Assembly: GCA_001839685.1 (NCBI GenBank)
Contig: MLAK01000658.1
Coordinates: 3,638-61,176, forward strand
DNA length: 57,539 bases
Source: Tritrichomonas foetus
Lineage: Eukaryota; Parabasalia; Tritrichomonadida; Tritrichomonadidae
Reading direction: 5' to 3'
The translations under genes were made by a program, and so were the position numbers. Below, piece after piece: positions 37,894-48,646 of this stretch; position 1 is the stretch's first letter; the number at the start of each line of letters is the position of its first letter. The notes under the pieces are model-generated. The model made no database searches. It saw only the letters and a program-made list of their open reading frames with translations, and was not told the DNA's origin.

Positions 37894-39146
37894 ATGTCAT
37901 TTTCTTATTTAACAGTCAATGGTTTTTTATTTGTTCCAACTATTTGGGGAAAAAATGTTATTGACTGGGCTTTTCAAAAAATGTCTAGATACTTTTGCAT
38001 TGGATCAATACTTGAAAATCAAACAATGAGTGTTGAAGATTTGAGAAATCTACACTTATTCAATTCGGACAAAAAATAATATTGGTGTAATTGGTTTGGC
38101 AATTTCAGTGTTAACAAATGGATATGGAATCCTAAAGGAAGGAATAGAAATAACAATTAATATTTTTAATTTTTTAGGTAACATTGATGAAAATGATTAT
38201 CGAAAATAAAGAATTCTTCAAATGTGTTAATCAAGCAACGTCTGGAATTCTTTTGAAATTTTACTTGAAGGATTTTATTTAAATACAAATATATTTCGTG
38301 ATGTATTTCCAGATATTGTTTATATTGATTTATTTATCACAGAAAATAGTATACACAACTTATCATGGTTACCCAAAATCCATGACCAATTCTTCATATT
38401 ATTCGAACAATTTCTATTTCATTAAATGTTCATCCTGAACAAATTCACGTTTCTCCAATTTGGAAATCAATCGAATTTGTTAAAAATAATCTTAATAATC
38501 AAATAATAGATGAAAAAGTAGAAATTAATTTCACCAATCGATTACTTATGACACAATATTCTACATGTAATTATATTAATACAGAAATAAATGAAAGATA
38601 TGATAAGAATGTGTTTATTTATCTCATAATTTCCCAAATGGTATTTTAGATACAGTTACTGGTGGATTTCCTCTTTTTTTTAATAAATACAATGGATATT
38701 GATCCAAGAGAAATGATGATCATGAAAAATAATTATCAGAAATTTTGTGAAGTTGGGTTTCAAAATGTTCAATCATATAACCATTCTTTAATATTCCTTT
38801 TAAAAATAAATTTCCAAATGTAAAATGATTAATATGTAATAACAAGTAATGATAATGTTATTTCAAAAATACAAAAATGGGCAAATAAATATTCATGTTG
38901 TAAATATTATTCTTTTGATGTTCGTGGAAAATAAGCACCATTTATATTCCAACCATCTCCAAAATATATGATGGAAAATGCTATTTTATTAATTGTATCT
39001 AAAGATGGTTGAAATGATTGTATCACAATGACAAAACGTGATGAAACAATTATTGAAGTTAGAATGATTGATTCCTTTGATGATATGGTCACAAATAGGG
39101 AAGGATGGACAGTTATTATTGATTTTGTTGGAATTATTCGAAAATA
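37894..39146 (+). pseudogene. Decayed gene, unrecognised, about 420 codons
   Basis: Protein-like sequence continues across changing frames: from ATG 37894 (FVPTIWGKNVIDWAFQKMSR, GSILENQTMSVEDLRNLHLF), then another frame (GVIGLAISVLTNGYGILKEG), with stops, then LNVHPEQIHVSPIWKSIEFV, then FPNGILDTVTGGFPLFFNKY, and at the end FIFQPSPKYMMENAILLIVS ... VTNREGWTVIIDFVGIIRK-stop. At least three frameshifts and several TAA/TGA stops interrupt it. It reads as one former gene on the plus strand. I do not recognise the family. It lies directly after the minisatellite of copy 1. Confidence 0.55.
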
Positions 39147-39274
39147 AATTTCATAAAAAACATTCATGAAAATGATAAGTTGTTGAAATCTATTAATTCT
39201 GAACCTATTTACAGTTAATAAATAAACTCACTTCATTTCTTTATATCATAATAAATCTAAATAATACTTTCCTA

Positions 39275-40066
39275 ATGCAAACTCCTTTGTTAGATTTAAT
39301 AGAAATTTATGTTGATGAAACCATTACTTACCAACAAGCAATTAATGAAGTATAATGTATTTGTTATAACAATCAAATATTTGATCTTAAAACAAAGGAA
39401 CAAGAGATAAACAAAAGAAAAAATTCAGCAATTAATACTTTAAAAATGATGACAGAATATAAAAATGACTTCAACCAAGGAAAAATGATTGTCTTTTAAT
39501 GCATTGGTGTAACTTATCTTGCTGATAAAATTATTTCAATTCTCATAGTATCTAATAAATGGTCGAACTAAAACACTATGTTTAAATAGATGGTCACTAA
39601 TAATAAATACAGAAATTTCAAAAAATCGTTGAAAGAACAAGAAGATCAACAATTATTAAAACTTGTTGATGTTTATGGACAGAATAACTGGTTGACAATC
39701 GCAAACTTGTTAGGAAATAGAAGTGATGTGCAATGCAGATTTCGTTACTATTAACTCATAAAAAGAAATAAAAACAATAATGCTGAAACAAATCCAGAAT
39801 TCACATCACTTGATATTTCACTTATTACAAACCAAAATAAAATAGAAAAATTGATTTTGAAAAATGAATGCACAGTAGAAAATCACTCAATGACAATTCA
39901 AGGTAATTCAATTTCGACAAACCCTGAATCAAATTCGCAAAATCACACTTTTGATAATTCCAATTTGGATTTCAATTTTGATTAGGAAACAATTGTAGAT
40001 ATTGACTGGGAATCATTAACAAATAATGTGAATGAAGATTATAAAAAGATTTTAAATCATAAATAA
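39275..40066 (+). pseudogene. Myb-domain protein gene with six in-frame TAA/TAG codons
   Basis: One uninterrupted reading frame of 263 codons from ATG 39275 to TAA 40064. It contains a Myb/SANT DNA-binding repeat at about residues 117-159 (QEDQQLLKLVDVYGQNNW, IANLLGNRSDVQCRFRYY). Stops occur at 39353 (TAA), 39497 (TAA), 39569 (TAA), 39587 (TAG), 39752 (TAA) and 39983 (TAG). No TGA and no frameshift were found. The stop at 39752 falls right after the Myb RFRYY, where the family commonly has Q. The C-terminal part is acidic and asparagine-rich (DIDWESLTNNVNEDYKK). An A30 run begins 8 bases after the final stop. In trichomonads single-Myb proteins are typical transcription factors; this copy is presumably dead. 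Confidence 0.75.
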
Positions 40067-40072
40067 ATAAAT

Positions 40073-40073
<1 letters not shown>

Positions 40074-40103
<30 letters not shown>
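40074..40103. repeat. Poly(A) tract, 30 A
   Basis: A run of 30 A lying 8 bases after the terminal TAA of the Myb relic and after a TAAATAAATAAAT stretch that resembles a trichomonad UAAA poly(A) signal. Confidence 0.9.
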
Positions 40104-40105
<2 letters not shown>

Positions 40106-40347
40106 GAATTCTATGATACCAAAAATAATTGAATTAATAAATCAAAAACTCGTAACTTTATTTATAATAATGGGAAAATGGTTACCATTGCAAAGATTTA
40201 TACTCTTTTTCGAGCATCAAACAAGAATTAAAATATGAAATTTCATAATATTTTCATGAATTTCCTTAATGTGTTAGATTTATGAATAATCCCATAAAAA
40301 TAGTTTGAATAATTATTGAATTAATATTTTAACGTTATTTTATTATC

Positions 40348-40608
40348 ATGCTTATTTTATTAACTTTTTTACAAATCAATATTAAGGAATTTTCGAAAGG
40401 AATTATTGCTGTTCCAAGTCCAACCAAAAAGATGATGTTTGATCTCAAATTTGTTAATAAAGCTAATTGAAGAATGTTGAAAGCAAAAGGATTATCAACG
40501 AAATCACTTTCTCTCAATAATCAATCAATTCAAAGTTTATCAAAAAGTGTTACCGAAGAATTAAAATTTTCAATTTCTGGATTAGTTAATGTTACTCAAC
40601 ATGATTAA
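40348..40608 (+). pseudogene. Small open frame with one TGA, unrecognised
   Basis: From ATG 40348 (MLILLTFLQINIKEFSKG) one frame runs 86 codons to TAA 40606, broken only by TGA at 40468. The sequence after it (LKAKGLSTKSLSLNNQSIQS) reads as protein. I recognise no family. It sits between the Myb relic and the 3' end of the giant ankyrin gene, which is on the other strand. Confidence 0.35.
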
Positions 40609-40716
40609 AAGATATTGAAGAATAGAGAAATGGATAGATAGATAATATATTTTATTCTATTATTATATACAAACTTTGATATATACATTTTGTTACAACA
40701 TGACAAACATCAATAT

Positions 40717-43700
40717 TTATTTGTAAGTAAATATTTTTTGATATCGAAAAAGTTCTATCATTTTTGGATTACCAAGTTGAATTGCAATTTCTTCTGCTGT
40801 GTTGCCATTTTGATCTTTCTGCAAAATGTCAATATTTGGATATTTGAGGAAAAATTTGACACGTGAAATTTCATTTTGTTTAACTGAATGAATAAGAGCT
40901 GTATCTCCATTCAATAATCGATAATTTAATAATTCTGTTTTTCCTCTCAAAAGTAAAAGCTCAAGTTGTTCAAAATTACAAAAACTCAAAACCGTTTCAC
41001 CATCTCCATTAAAAATAAAAAGATTTAAATCTTCACGATTTAAAAGGAATTTAAGATACTCAGATGATTCTTCTAGAATCGCAAGTTCTAAAGTAGAAAT
41101 GTTGGAATAGTCTCTTGCATTAACATCAACTTCTGAATTTTGAAGCAATTTTTTAGTCATTTCAATATTTTTGGCTTCGATAGCAACCATTAATGGAGTA
41201 CGACCAACTTTGTTTCTTTGATTGATTTCAATTGTTGGTGATTCAAGTAACAAATTACTAATTCGAGTCTTTTTTAAATATAATGACATAGTCAATGGGG
41301 TTTCTTGTTGTTTACTTGGAATGGAATTGACATCAACTTTTGGAGATGATAAAATCATTTTAACTATATCAACATCAGAATGTTTAATTGCCTTAAGAAG
41401 TGGTGTTTGTCCTGCTGCATTTTCGGCATTGATATCAACTGATGGTTGTTGAAGTAAAAATTTCACCATTGTGAGATTAGATGAATCAATTGCATCGGTG
41501 AGAGGTGTTTCACCAATTGCTCCAACGTCATTGATTCCAATTGCTCCTCGATTTAAAAGCATTTCAACTGATTCTGGATCATTTGCTGAGACTGCACCTG
41601 TTAATGGAGTTCCTCCTCGTTTGGTTTTTAAATTGACATTAATATTTGAAATTGAAAGTAAAAGTGAAACAAATTCTGTTCGTCCATTTGCCGCAGCAAT
41701 TCTTAATGCTGTTTCTCCATCTTTATTTTGGTGATTCACATTAATATTGGGAAACTCAAAGAGAAGACGCTTAGTGAGTTCATAATTAACTTGATAAACT
41801 GCTAATGTTAATGCTGTTTCTTGATCTTCATCAAAAACATTAATATCAACATCTGGAATTGATAAAACTAAATGTATTAATTCTTCATTTTTACATCGAA
41901 TAGCATAAGGAAGTGGACGCTGACCTGTAATTGATAAATTATTAATTCCTGAAGCTCCTTTGCTTATTAAATGTTTTGAGATGTCAATCTGTTCACAGAT
42001 AATGGCTGTTGGCAATGCATATTTATCAATAACAACATTTTGTGAAAGAAGTTCCCAAAATAATTCTTGTTGATTCTCGACAATAGAAATTGTTAATGCT
42101 GTTTCATGATTATCATTCATGATATTTAAATCTAAATTTGAACACCTTAGTAACATTTTTGCATAAAAATCATCTTGATTCGACATTGAACAAATCAATG
42201 CTGTGGTTCCATCTTTCATTCTTTTATTAACATCAATAATATTTTTCTCATCATTGTTATTTACATTGGTGCTATTGTGATTTTCTCTTTGAGAATTTAA
42301 GTTTAGAAGTAATTGGAAAATTTCTTTATTTTCATTTTTCATTGCAGTTATTAAAGAAGTTTCACCAAGAGCATTCAGAGAATTAATTCCAATTGCACCA
42401 TGCTTGATGAGTAATTCTGTCGCTTCGAAGCTGTTATATAAAATTGCTTCACAAACTGCTGAAAATCCTCGCTTTCCTTCATGATTTACCCGAATATTTG
42501 GAAAAGCAAGTAATTTACGAATAATTGGAAGATTTACTTGTTTCGCTGCAATAATTAATGGTGTTTCTCCCCAGAAATTCGTACAATTGATATCACATTT
42601 AGGAATCAAAGAGAGCGCAAAATCAGTATTGGTCATAATTGCAACAATAATTGGCGGATCACCATTTTTTGTCTTAAAATCAAAATCAAGAGCATTCTCT
42701 AAAGTAATTAAGTAGTTAAAAAGGTTAGAATCGCGCCTCTTAATCGCATAAACAAGCGGGGTATCACCTGATTTCAAATAGCAATTTAGATTAAACTGGC
42801 AATTATTTAATAAAAAGCTAAGATTATCTACATTTCCAGATTGAAGAATAGATTCTAATGTTTTAATATGATTATTATATAGGGAAAAATTAATTTTTTC
42901 GGAAACTAAAAGTATTTTCGCTATATTTTCATGAATTCCACCTAATGAAAGAGCACAATTACCAAATTTATCAAAATGATTAATATCAATATTTTTATGG
43001 GAAATTAATAACGGAATTACATCAACTAATTTGTCTTTGGCAGAAATCATTAATGGCGTTTGACCTTTCAAATTTTCTTTATTAATATCAACTTCTTCTA
43101 TTGATATTAAAAAAGAAACAATTTCAATTGAATTATTTAAAACAGCAGATGTTAATGGTGTTTCCCCTAAATTACCATGATTATTGAGCTCGATACCATA
43201 TTGAAAACATTTTGAGAAAAATGATTTTATAATTTCAAGATTCCCAGTATAAATTGCTGCAGAAAAAGCTGTTCCACCATGAATCGTACGAAGATTTACA
43301 TTAATTGTTTTGCAGTTCAATAAGAAGCTAACAACTTCAAATTTTTGCTCACAAACAGCAGCTCTTAGTGCACAAACACCATAAGAATTAGTTGCATTTA
43401 TGTCTATTTTCGGATGTGACATCAACTTTTTAATGACTTCTAAAAATCCCATTTGTGATCCTATTAATAAAGGAAAATCTCCTTCTCCATTTTTGACATT
43501 TGGATTAATATCTTCTTGTAATAATAAATAATCAATCATATCTAAATTATTATCTTTACATGATAATGTTAGTAGTGTATCATTGTTTATTAATTTATTA
43601 GGATTCGGAATCTTTTCCCCGCATATTTTTCGAATTATTTCTAAATTTCTTGTTTGTGCAATTAAAGGAAAAACTAAGTCCATCTCAATTTCAATTTCAG

Positions 43701-46700
43701 CAAATTCAAGAAGTTTATGAATTGTTGTTAATAATCCATTAAAAGCTGCATAATAAATTGCAGACTTTTGATCATTATCAGATGCATTAATATTTATACC
43801 ATTTTGCATTAAAAGAAGCTCAGTCGCCTCGGAATTGGATAATTTTGTTGCAAAAATTAAAGGGGTATCACCATTCACATTTTTATAATTTACATCAATA
43901 TTTGGATGTTGCAATAATAATTTCATTGAAGGAATATCATTTTCAGAAATCGACATAAAAAGTGGATTTTTACCTTCTCTATTGGGCATATTAACATCAA
44001 TACCAGGTAAAGTTAATAAATATTTCATCAAACGTCTGGTATGATTAAAAATACAACTAGTTAAAGGGGTTTCACCTCTGGATCCTCTTACATTTAAATC
44101 AACACCACCATGATTCACTAATAATTTAGCAATAACTATGAAATTTTTCCAAGTAGCTAAAGTAAAGGCAGTCCCACCAGTTCCTGTTCTTGCATTTATA
44201 TCAATCGTTGGTAAAGAAAGCAAAAATTTAACAACCTCGATCTGTTCCGCAGAAATTGCACTTCTTAAAGCAATGCAATCATGATTGTTCACTTGATTTA
44301 CATCAAATTCATTTTTTGATGCGAGATATTTTAAACATTTTAAACTTCCTGACGAAGAAGCTGTAAAAAATGGATTTTGATCAAATACAGAAATTTGAAA
44401 AATATCGACATTAATTAAAGTCTCCAAATATTTAAGAACTTCCAGACTATCATAACTAACAGCTGTGTTTATTGCTTCACTAACGTTCTTTTCAAGTGAT
44501 TCAAACCAGGGTTGTGAAACTATAAGTTTTGTTAAGTCGAGATTTCCACATTTTGCAGATGATGATAAAAGTTGGCCTGAACGTTCATTAAAATTAATGT
44601 CTTTAAAAGTAAATAATAGCTTAGTCATAACAATATTTCCACATTCTACAGCATCAGTTATAATGTTCCAATTTTTGAAAATATTGGGATGTGCGTTTTC
44701 AATACATTGAAGAGATGCAGTAAGATTATATGATTTTATACTAGCATTAAAAACATAATATTTCATTTTTTTGCGCACAGTTTTTTCATTTAAAACAGAA
44801 TCAATTAACCAATCAAAAATTGAATATCTATGAAATTGAGCTGCCATTGACAATGTGTTTATAAAATTGCATCCTTGTTGTTGACAAATTCGAATAATTT
44901 CAACATTTCCACCTGCAATGGCAAATTGTAATGACCCAACATTAGATTTATCTGTAAAGTCAATATTAGCCCCATTTAAAAGCAAATATTTAAAGCATCG
45001 AATTGAACCATAAAAAGCAGAGTATTGAATTAAATTTGGTGAATTCATTAACAAAGCAGATCGTTCAAAAAAACATGGTTTAATTGTTTGATTTATATTA
45101 AAATTATGTTGACAAGCAAATATTTGTAAATTGTCAATATCATCATTTCTTAAAGCAATTGCAATTTGGTTTGGATTGAATCCTAATGTAGAATATTCAT
45201 TATGTAAATTCCAATTATTTTTTTGTGTTAGTTCGAAAAACTTCAATAATTTCTTGTTTTTTTTTTTGTTTTTCCCATTTTTGGAAATTGATGGAAGAGA
45301 AATTGACATAATACGATCTTTGAGGGTTTCTATATAAGTTGGATCGATTTTTTCAACTTCTGGTGCAAACCAAAGACCAGCATTCAAAACTGATGAAGAA
45401 CATACAGCATCAGTAACTTTCTTTTCAGAAATTACCTTTAGTCGCATCAACTCATGTATGAAAAAGAAATTCGTATCTTTGGTAAATTTACTCAAAATAT
45501 GTGAAGTCAATATTGATAGAAAATCATTTGGAATTGACTCCGCAAGTGTTTTAATTAATTCACAATGTGCTGAATTATCAGTAGGTCGATATTCAACAGT
45601 AACTAGTAAAAATTGAACCAAAACTTCTAAGTTGTTCAATATGCACGAGTCTAAAATGGCATTTTTTACGAATTGATAATTTTGACTGTTTGTAGACATG
45701 ATTATTCTTTGTATTTCACTGAGTTCATAAACATGAGTATTTTCTTGATAATTTCGAAAGAATTGCTGACTAACAGAAAAAAGTGAATCGCAGTGAAAAA
45801 TCAAAGATAAAATTAATAAAATTTTGAAATTGACTTCATCAACGGTAATTTTTTCTCCAAGAAAAAAAGGCATCAAACTGTCAATGATTGAATGTAAATC
45901 TTTATTATTTATACTCTCAAAACTCCTATCGGTTTCCATTTTAGTTTCATTTTTCTGTACACTCACACTATTAATCCTTTCTATATTTTGATTAGTTTCT
46001 TGATTATAAAGCTCTTGATCAGTAGTTTCTCGATTATGAATTTCCTGATTATTGATTTCTTGATCAGTAATTTCTTGATCAGTAATTTCTTGATTATTAA
46101 TTTCTTGATTATTAATTTCCTGATTATTAATTTCTTGATTATTAATTTCCTGATTATTAATTTCCTGATTATTAATTTCCTGATTATTAATTTCTTGATG
46201 ATAAAGTTCTTTTGTTTCTAATATGTGATCAATAATTTCTTTAGTAATATTATTTTCAATATTGAAATCATTTTGTCGTTGGCTGCCATTTTTAAAAAAA
46301 GGAATTGAATGACTTTCGGGTTTTGTTTGATTGACCAAATTTTGTTTGAAATAATTTTCTAAGTTTTTTTCACTTTCTTCAAGAAACTTTTCACTGATCG
46401 AAAATTCATTTATTTCTTTTGATACATTACAATAATGGTAAAATATTTCTTCATTTATTCTATACTTTTTACCGTTGATAAAAATGAATTTATCATTTTT
46501 TTTCTTGTCAAAATTTTCTGAATCATCAGAATAATGACCAGTTCCATCTTTGACTTGATCATTCTCTTTAAAACTGAAAATATTTTGAAAAGTTGGTGTA
46601 ATTACGACATAATTCATCAAAAGCTGATCATTTTTTATTTCGGCTATTCCGTCAATTTCTGAGAGACGCTGTTTTGGAATTTCATTCTGCATTTTAAAAT

Positions 46701-46851
46701 CTTGAAAAAAATTAAATCTTGATGAGTTGGGGATGAAAGAATTGTCACCAAAATCTGAAAAATCAGAGTGGCTTGATGATCGTGATGCTTGTGATGAAGA
46801 ATCGCCAGATGATTGATTAGAAAAGTCGAAATCAAAATCAAAATCGCTCAT
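40717..46851 (-). CDS. Giant ankyrin-repeat protein
   Basis: 2,044 residues from the ATG at 46851 (begins MSDFDFDFDFSNQSS); the frame is also open to an ATG at 46923, 24 residues earlier. I prefer 46851 because TCATCGTTTTTC lies 19 bases before it, inside the longer frame. The first 500 residues hold an acidic/serine-rich start, a tandem QEINNQ repeat (nucleotides 45996-46206) and a helical domain of the kind trichomonads place before ankyrins (SIIDSLMPFFLGEKITVDEV). From there to the C-terminus run roughly 40 ankyrin repeats of about 34 residues, many near-canonical with the DVN/DIN turn (NGDTPLIFATKLSNSEATEL, GETPLTSAVLNNSIEIVSFL). It is probably a binding scaffold, cytosolic or membrane-linked. 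There is no membrane helix. The partner is unknown. A decayed copy of part of it lies at 33190-33460. Confidence 0.88.
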   Translation of the reverse strand: MSDFDFDFDFSNQSSGDSSSQASRSSSHSDFSDFGDNSFIPNSSRFNFFQDFKMQNEIPKQRLSEIDGIAEIKNDQLLMNYVVITPTFQNIFSFKENDQVKDGTGHYSDDSENFDKKKNDKFIFINGKKYRINEEIFYHYCNVSKEINEFSISEKFLEESEKNLENYFKQNLVNQTKPESHSIPFFKNGSQRQNDFNIENNITKEIIDHILETKELYHQEINNQEINNQEINNQEINNQEINNQEINNQEINNQEITDQEITDQEINNQEIHNRETTDQELYNQETNQNIERINSVSVQKNETKMETDRSFESINNKDLHSIIDSLMPFFLGEKITVDEVNFKILLILSLIFHCDSLFSVSQQFFRNYQENTHVYELSEIQRIIMSTNSQNYQFVKNAILDSCILNNLEVLVQFLLVTVEYRPTDNSAHCELIKTLAESIPNDFLSILTSHILSKFTKDTNFFFIHELMRLKVISEKKVTDAVCSSSVLNAGLWFAPEVEKIDPTYIETLKDRIMSISLPSISKNGKNKKKNKKLLKFFELTQKNNWNLHNEYSTLGFNPNQIAIALRNDDIDNLQIFACQHNFNINQTIKPCFFERSALLMNSPNLIQYSAFYGSIRCFKYLLLNGANIDFTDKSNVGSLQFAIAGGNVEIIRICQQQGCNFINTLSMAAQFHRYSIFDWLIDSVLNEKTVRKKMKYYVFNASIKSYNLTASLQCIENAHPNIFKNWNIITDAVECGNIVMTKLLFTFKDINFNERSGQLLSSSAKCGNLDLTKLIVSQPWFESLEKNVSEAINTAVSYDSLEVLKYLETLINVDIFQISVFDQNPFFTASSSGSLKCLKYLASKNEFDVNQVNNHDCIALRSAISAEQIEVVKFLLSLPTIDINARTGTGGTAFTLATWKNFIVIAKLLVNHGGVDLNVRGSRGETPLTSCIFNHTRRLMKYLLTLPGIDVNMPNREGKNPLFMSISENDIPSMKLLLQHPNIDVNYKNVNGDTPLIFATKLSNSEATELLLMQNGININASDNDQKSAIYYAAFNGLLTTIHKLLEFAEIEIEMDLVFPLIAQTRNLEIIRKICGEKIPNPNKLINNDTLLTLSCKDNNLDMIDYLLLQEDINPNVKNGEGDFPLLIGSQMGFLEVIKKLMSHPKIDINATNSYGVCALRAAVCEQKFEVVSFLLNCKTINVNLRTIHGGTAFSAAIYTGNLEIIKSFFSKCFQYGIELNNHGNLGETPLTSAVLNNSIEIVSFLISIEEVDINKENLKGQTPLMISAKDKLVDVIPLLISHKNIDINHFDKFGNCALSLGGIHENIAKILLVSEKINFSLYNNHIKTLESILQSGNVDNLSFLLNNCQFNLNCYLKSGDTPLVYAIKRRDSNLFNYLITLENALDFDFKTKNGDPPIIVAIMTNTDFALSLIPKCDINCTNFWGETPLIIAAKQVNLPIIRKLLAFPNIRVNHEGKRGFSAVCEAILYNSFEATELLIKHGAIGINSLNALGETSLITAMKNENKEIFQLLLNLNSQRENHNSTNVNNNDEKNIIDVNKRMKDGTTALICSMSNQDDFYAKMLLRCSNLDLNIMNDNHETALTISIVENQQELFWELLSQNVVIDKYALPTAIICEQIDISKHLISKGASGINNLSITGQRPLPYAIRCKNEELIHLVLSIPDVDINVFDEDQETALTLAVYQVNYELTKRLLFEFPNINVNHQNKDGETALRIAAANGRTEFVSLLLSISNINVNLKTKRGGTPLTGAVSANDPESVEMLLNRGAIGINDVGAIGETPLTDAIDSSNLTMVKFLLQQPSVDINAENAAGQTPLLKAIKHSDVDIVKMILSSPKVDVNSIPSKQQETPLTMSLYLKKTRISNLLLESPTIEINQRNKVGRTPLMVAIEAKNIEMTKKLLQNSEVDVNARDYSNISTLELAILEESSEYLKFLLNREDLNLFIFNGDGETVLSFCNFEQLELLLLRGKTELLNYRLLNGDTALIHSVKQNEISRVKFFLKYPNIDILQKDQNGNTAEEIAIQLGNPKMIELFRYQKIFTYK
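45996..46206 (-). repeat. 15-bp tandem repeat encoding EINNQ
   Basis: About 14 in-frame 15-base units encode EINNQ (seven in a row) and variants EITDQ, EIHNR, ETTDQ, ELYNQ and ELYHQ. The central units are nearly identical at DNA level, differing by the gaa/gag-type wobble, so the array is probably still changing in length. Confidence 0.92.
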
Positions 46852-46860
46852 AATGTTGTC

Positions 46861-46872
46861 GAAAAACGATGA
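46861..46872 (-). promoter_or_regulatory. Initiator-like element (TCATCGTTTTTC)
   Basis: Its A is 19 bases upstream of ATG 46851. A second TCATTT lies further upstream, just after the ATG at 46923. Both favour the shorter protein. Confidence 0.4.
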
Positions 46873-46923
46873 AAAATTTGAGATAAACGATATAAATTTG
46901 AAATGAACGATAAAATTATTCAT

Positions 46924-47888
46924 ATTATATCTGGTCGCTAATATTTATAAAGATTATTTTATTTATAATCATCTTCCGAGTTTAAAGTGAATTCTTTTAT
47001 ATATTTGACAATTATAAACTCATATAAAGTTGCAATTCTCAATATATCCATAATTTTGGACGATTCAAGGCAAAATTACAATGGCACATGTGAAAAACAG
47101 TGGAAACCAAATTGTAATATTGCTTTGAAATCGTGAAAAGTTGATAACCTAATAAAAACGTCGGATATGTTATTTGAAAAATCACTTTTTTTCTTAAGAA
47201 GTGGATGAAATCCACCAAACCAATTTACAATCATCTCAGCTGCATTTCATTGAGTAGAATAAAAATATATCATAGCCGAATAAAAAAAGAAACCAGTGAA
47301 AGAAAAATTATATGTCTCAATAAAGAGAGGATTATCAAGAAAAAAGGATTTATAAAAAGAAAAGAATAAAAGTTTACAAATTGAGAGTATCAAGATTATC
47401 AATATTTCTTCATATCATCATTCATTCACACTTAGAATTGCTCTTTTAAATTGTTCTGAATCCATGTTTTCTTTGATAACTTATTTAGAGACTTTGATTC
47501 AATGATTTTAACCTTCTAAGGTAATTTGCCCGCTGTCTCCTATTTCGATACAAGCGAATTATAACTTCATAATAATACTTACGTATGAATATAGTCTTCT
47601 TCGATATATTAGTTTACTGTCTCGGTTTTAGGGATTTTTATTAATTCATTGGTATAGAAACAGAGGCCAAAAATCGATCGTTGTAGGCGATAAGTTGAAA
47701 CTAAGGAAAATACAAAAAGTTGGGTTGTGAAGTTTTTAAGCCTGGTTGTCAAACAGAGATGTATAATTAAGATTTTTCTACATGATTAGTGAAATTTTTG
47801 AATTATTGTATTCGTTTCTTTGTTTCTTTGTCTCTTTGGATATTTTTTTTTAGTCAAAAATCTTTTTTTGGAGTTGTGTTTTCATTTA
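46924..47888. other. Noncoding gap
   Basis: Nearly 1 kb upstream of the giant ankyrin gene. The plus-strand frame near 47789 is a hydrophobic shadow of the gene that follows. I see nothing else to name. Confidence 0.4.
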
Positions 47889-48428
47889 TCATCCCCAGAA
47901 AAAGCATCTTTTTTGTGATTCATTCCTTATTCCTTCAATCGGAAGACGCATTTGTTTCCCAAATGTATTTTTACCTATTTCCTTTGATCGATAGTTATTA
48001 TAAATTTGTTCGATCACTCGATTATCATTTAGTTGATTCACATTTCGACTAATTTTCCTTCTTTCCAAACTTTTCATTTGTTCGAGTGTCTCAATTTTCT
48101 TTTGCTTAAGTTCTTCTCTCTTTATTATTTGTTGAATTTCATTTTTTCTTCGCTCGTAGCTTGAATCAAACGCTCGGTGAATTAAATTGAAGGTGTCAAC
48201 TGGTTTTCTTTCTTTGACTTCAACTTGAGCTGATTTTGTGGGTTTAGGGAAATATTGGCGCATTAGTAGATTTTCAGCTTGTGATGAAACACGTGAAATG
48301 TTTTGGGAATTGCTCATCGAAATTATTTGTGAAGGTGGCTGAGATGGAGCTCGGATATTTGATTTCCATTGAACACGGCTGAGGCTTTTGGCCCATTTAG
48401 ATGATAAATTTCGACCACATCTTTGCAT
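47889..48428 (-). CDS. Small basic helical protein, unrecognised
   Basis: 179 residues from ATG 48428. The N-terminal half is basic and serine/proline-rich (SRVQWKSNIRAPSQPPSQII). The C-terminal half is a charged helix likely to form a coiled coil (SYERRKNEIQQIIKREELKQ, LEQMKSLERRKI). It has no signal peptide, membrane span or known domain. A TCAGAAAATG initiator-like run is 5 bases upstream, a weak match. Codon use and amino-acid balance look real, and it sits alone between two minus-strand genes. It might be a cytoskeletal or basal-body component, but that is only a guess. Confidence 0.6.
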   Translation of the reverse strand: MQRCGRNLSSKWAKSLSRVQWKSNIRAPSQPPSQIISMSNSQNISRVSSQAENLLMRQYFPKPTKSAQVEVKERKPVDTFNLIHRAFDSSYERRKNEIQQIIKREELKQKKIETLEQMKSLERRKISRNVNQLNDNRVIEQIYNNYRSKEIGKNTFGKQMRLPIEGIRNESQKRCFFWG

Positions 48429-48646
48429 TTTCTGAATTAAAATATTTAATAAAAATTGTTAGAATGGTCTGATTAAATATTGAAAGAAATAATTGAATTA
48501 GATAACTTTTTCATTAAATCCGACGCAGTTTTCTGAAATTAAGGTACAATATATTGAATTAGATATACCTTTATCGGTATTATTTGAATATATAAAAGTC
48601 AATAAATTTAGGTCAACTTTGAAAATGTTATTTTCCTAATCGTTTC

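Noticed and set aside
39275..40066. A variant genetic code (TAA/TAG read as glutamine) for the organism
   Set aside because: All large intact genes end with normal stops and have no internal TAA/TAG, and the ankyrin fragment at 33.2 kb has TAA in place of lysine and glutamate as well. Decay is simpler.
45988..46221. Plus-strand frame of repeated NFLII units
   Set aside because: This is the opposite-strand reading of the EINNQ repeat in the giant ankyrin gene.
47789..48052. Hydrophobic plus-strand frame
   Set aside because: It overlaps the better minus-strand gene at 47889-48428 and opens in noncoding sequence.
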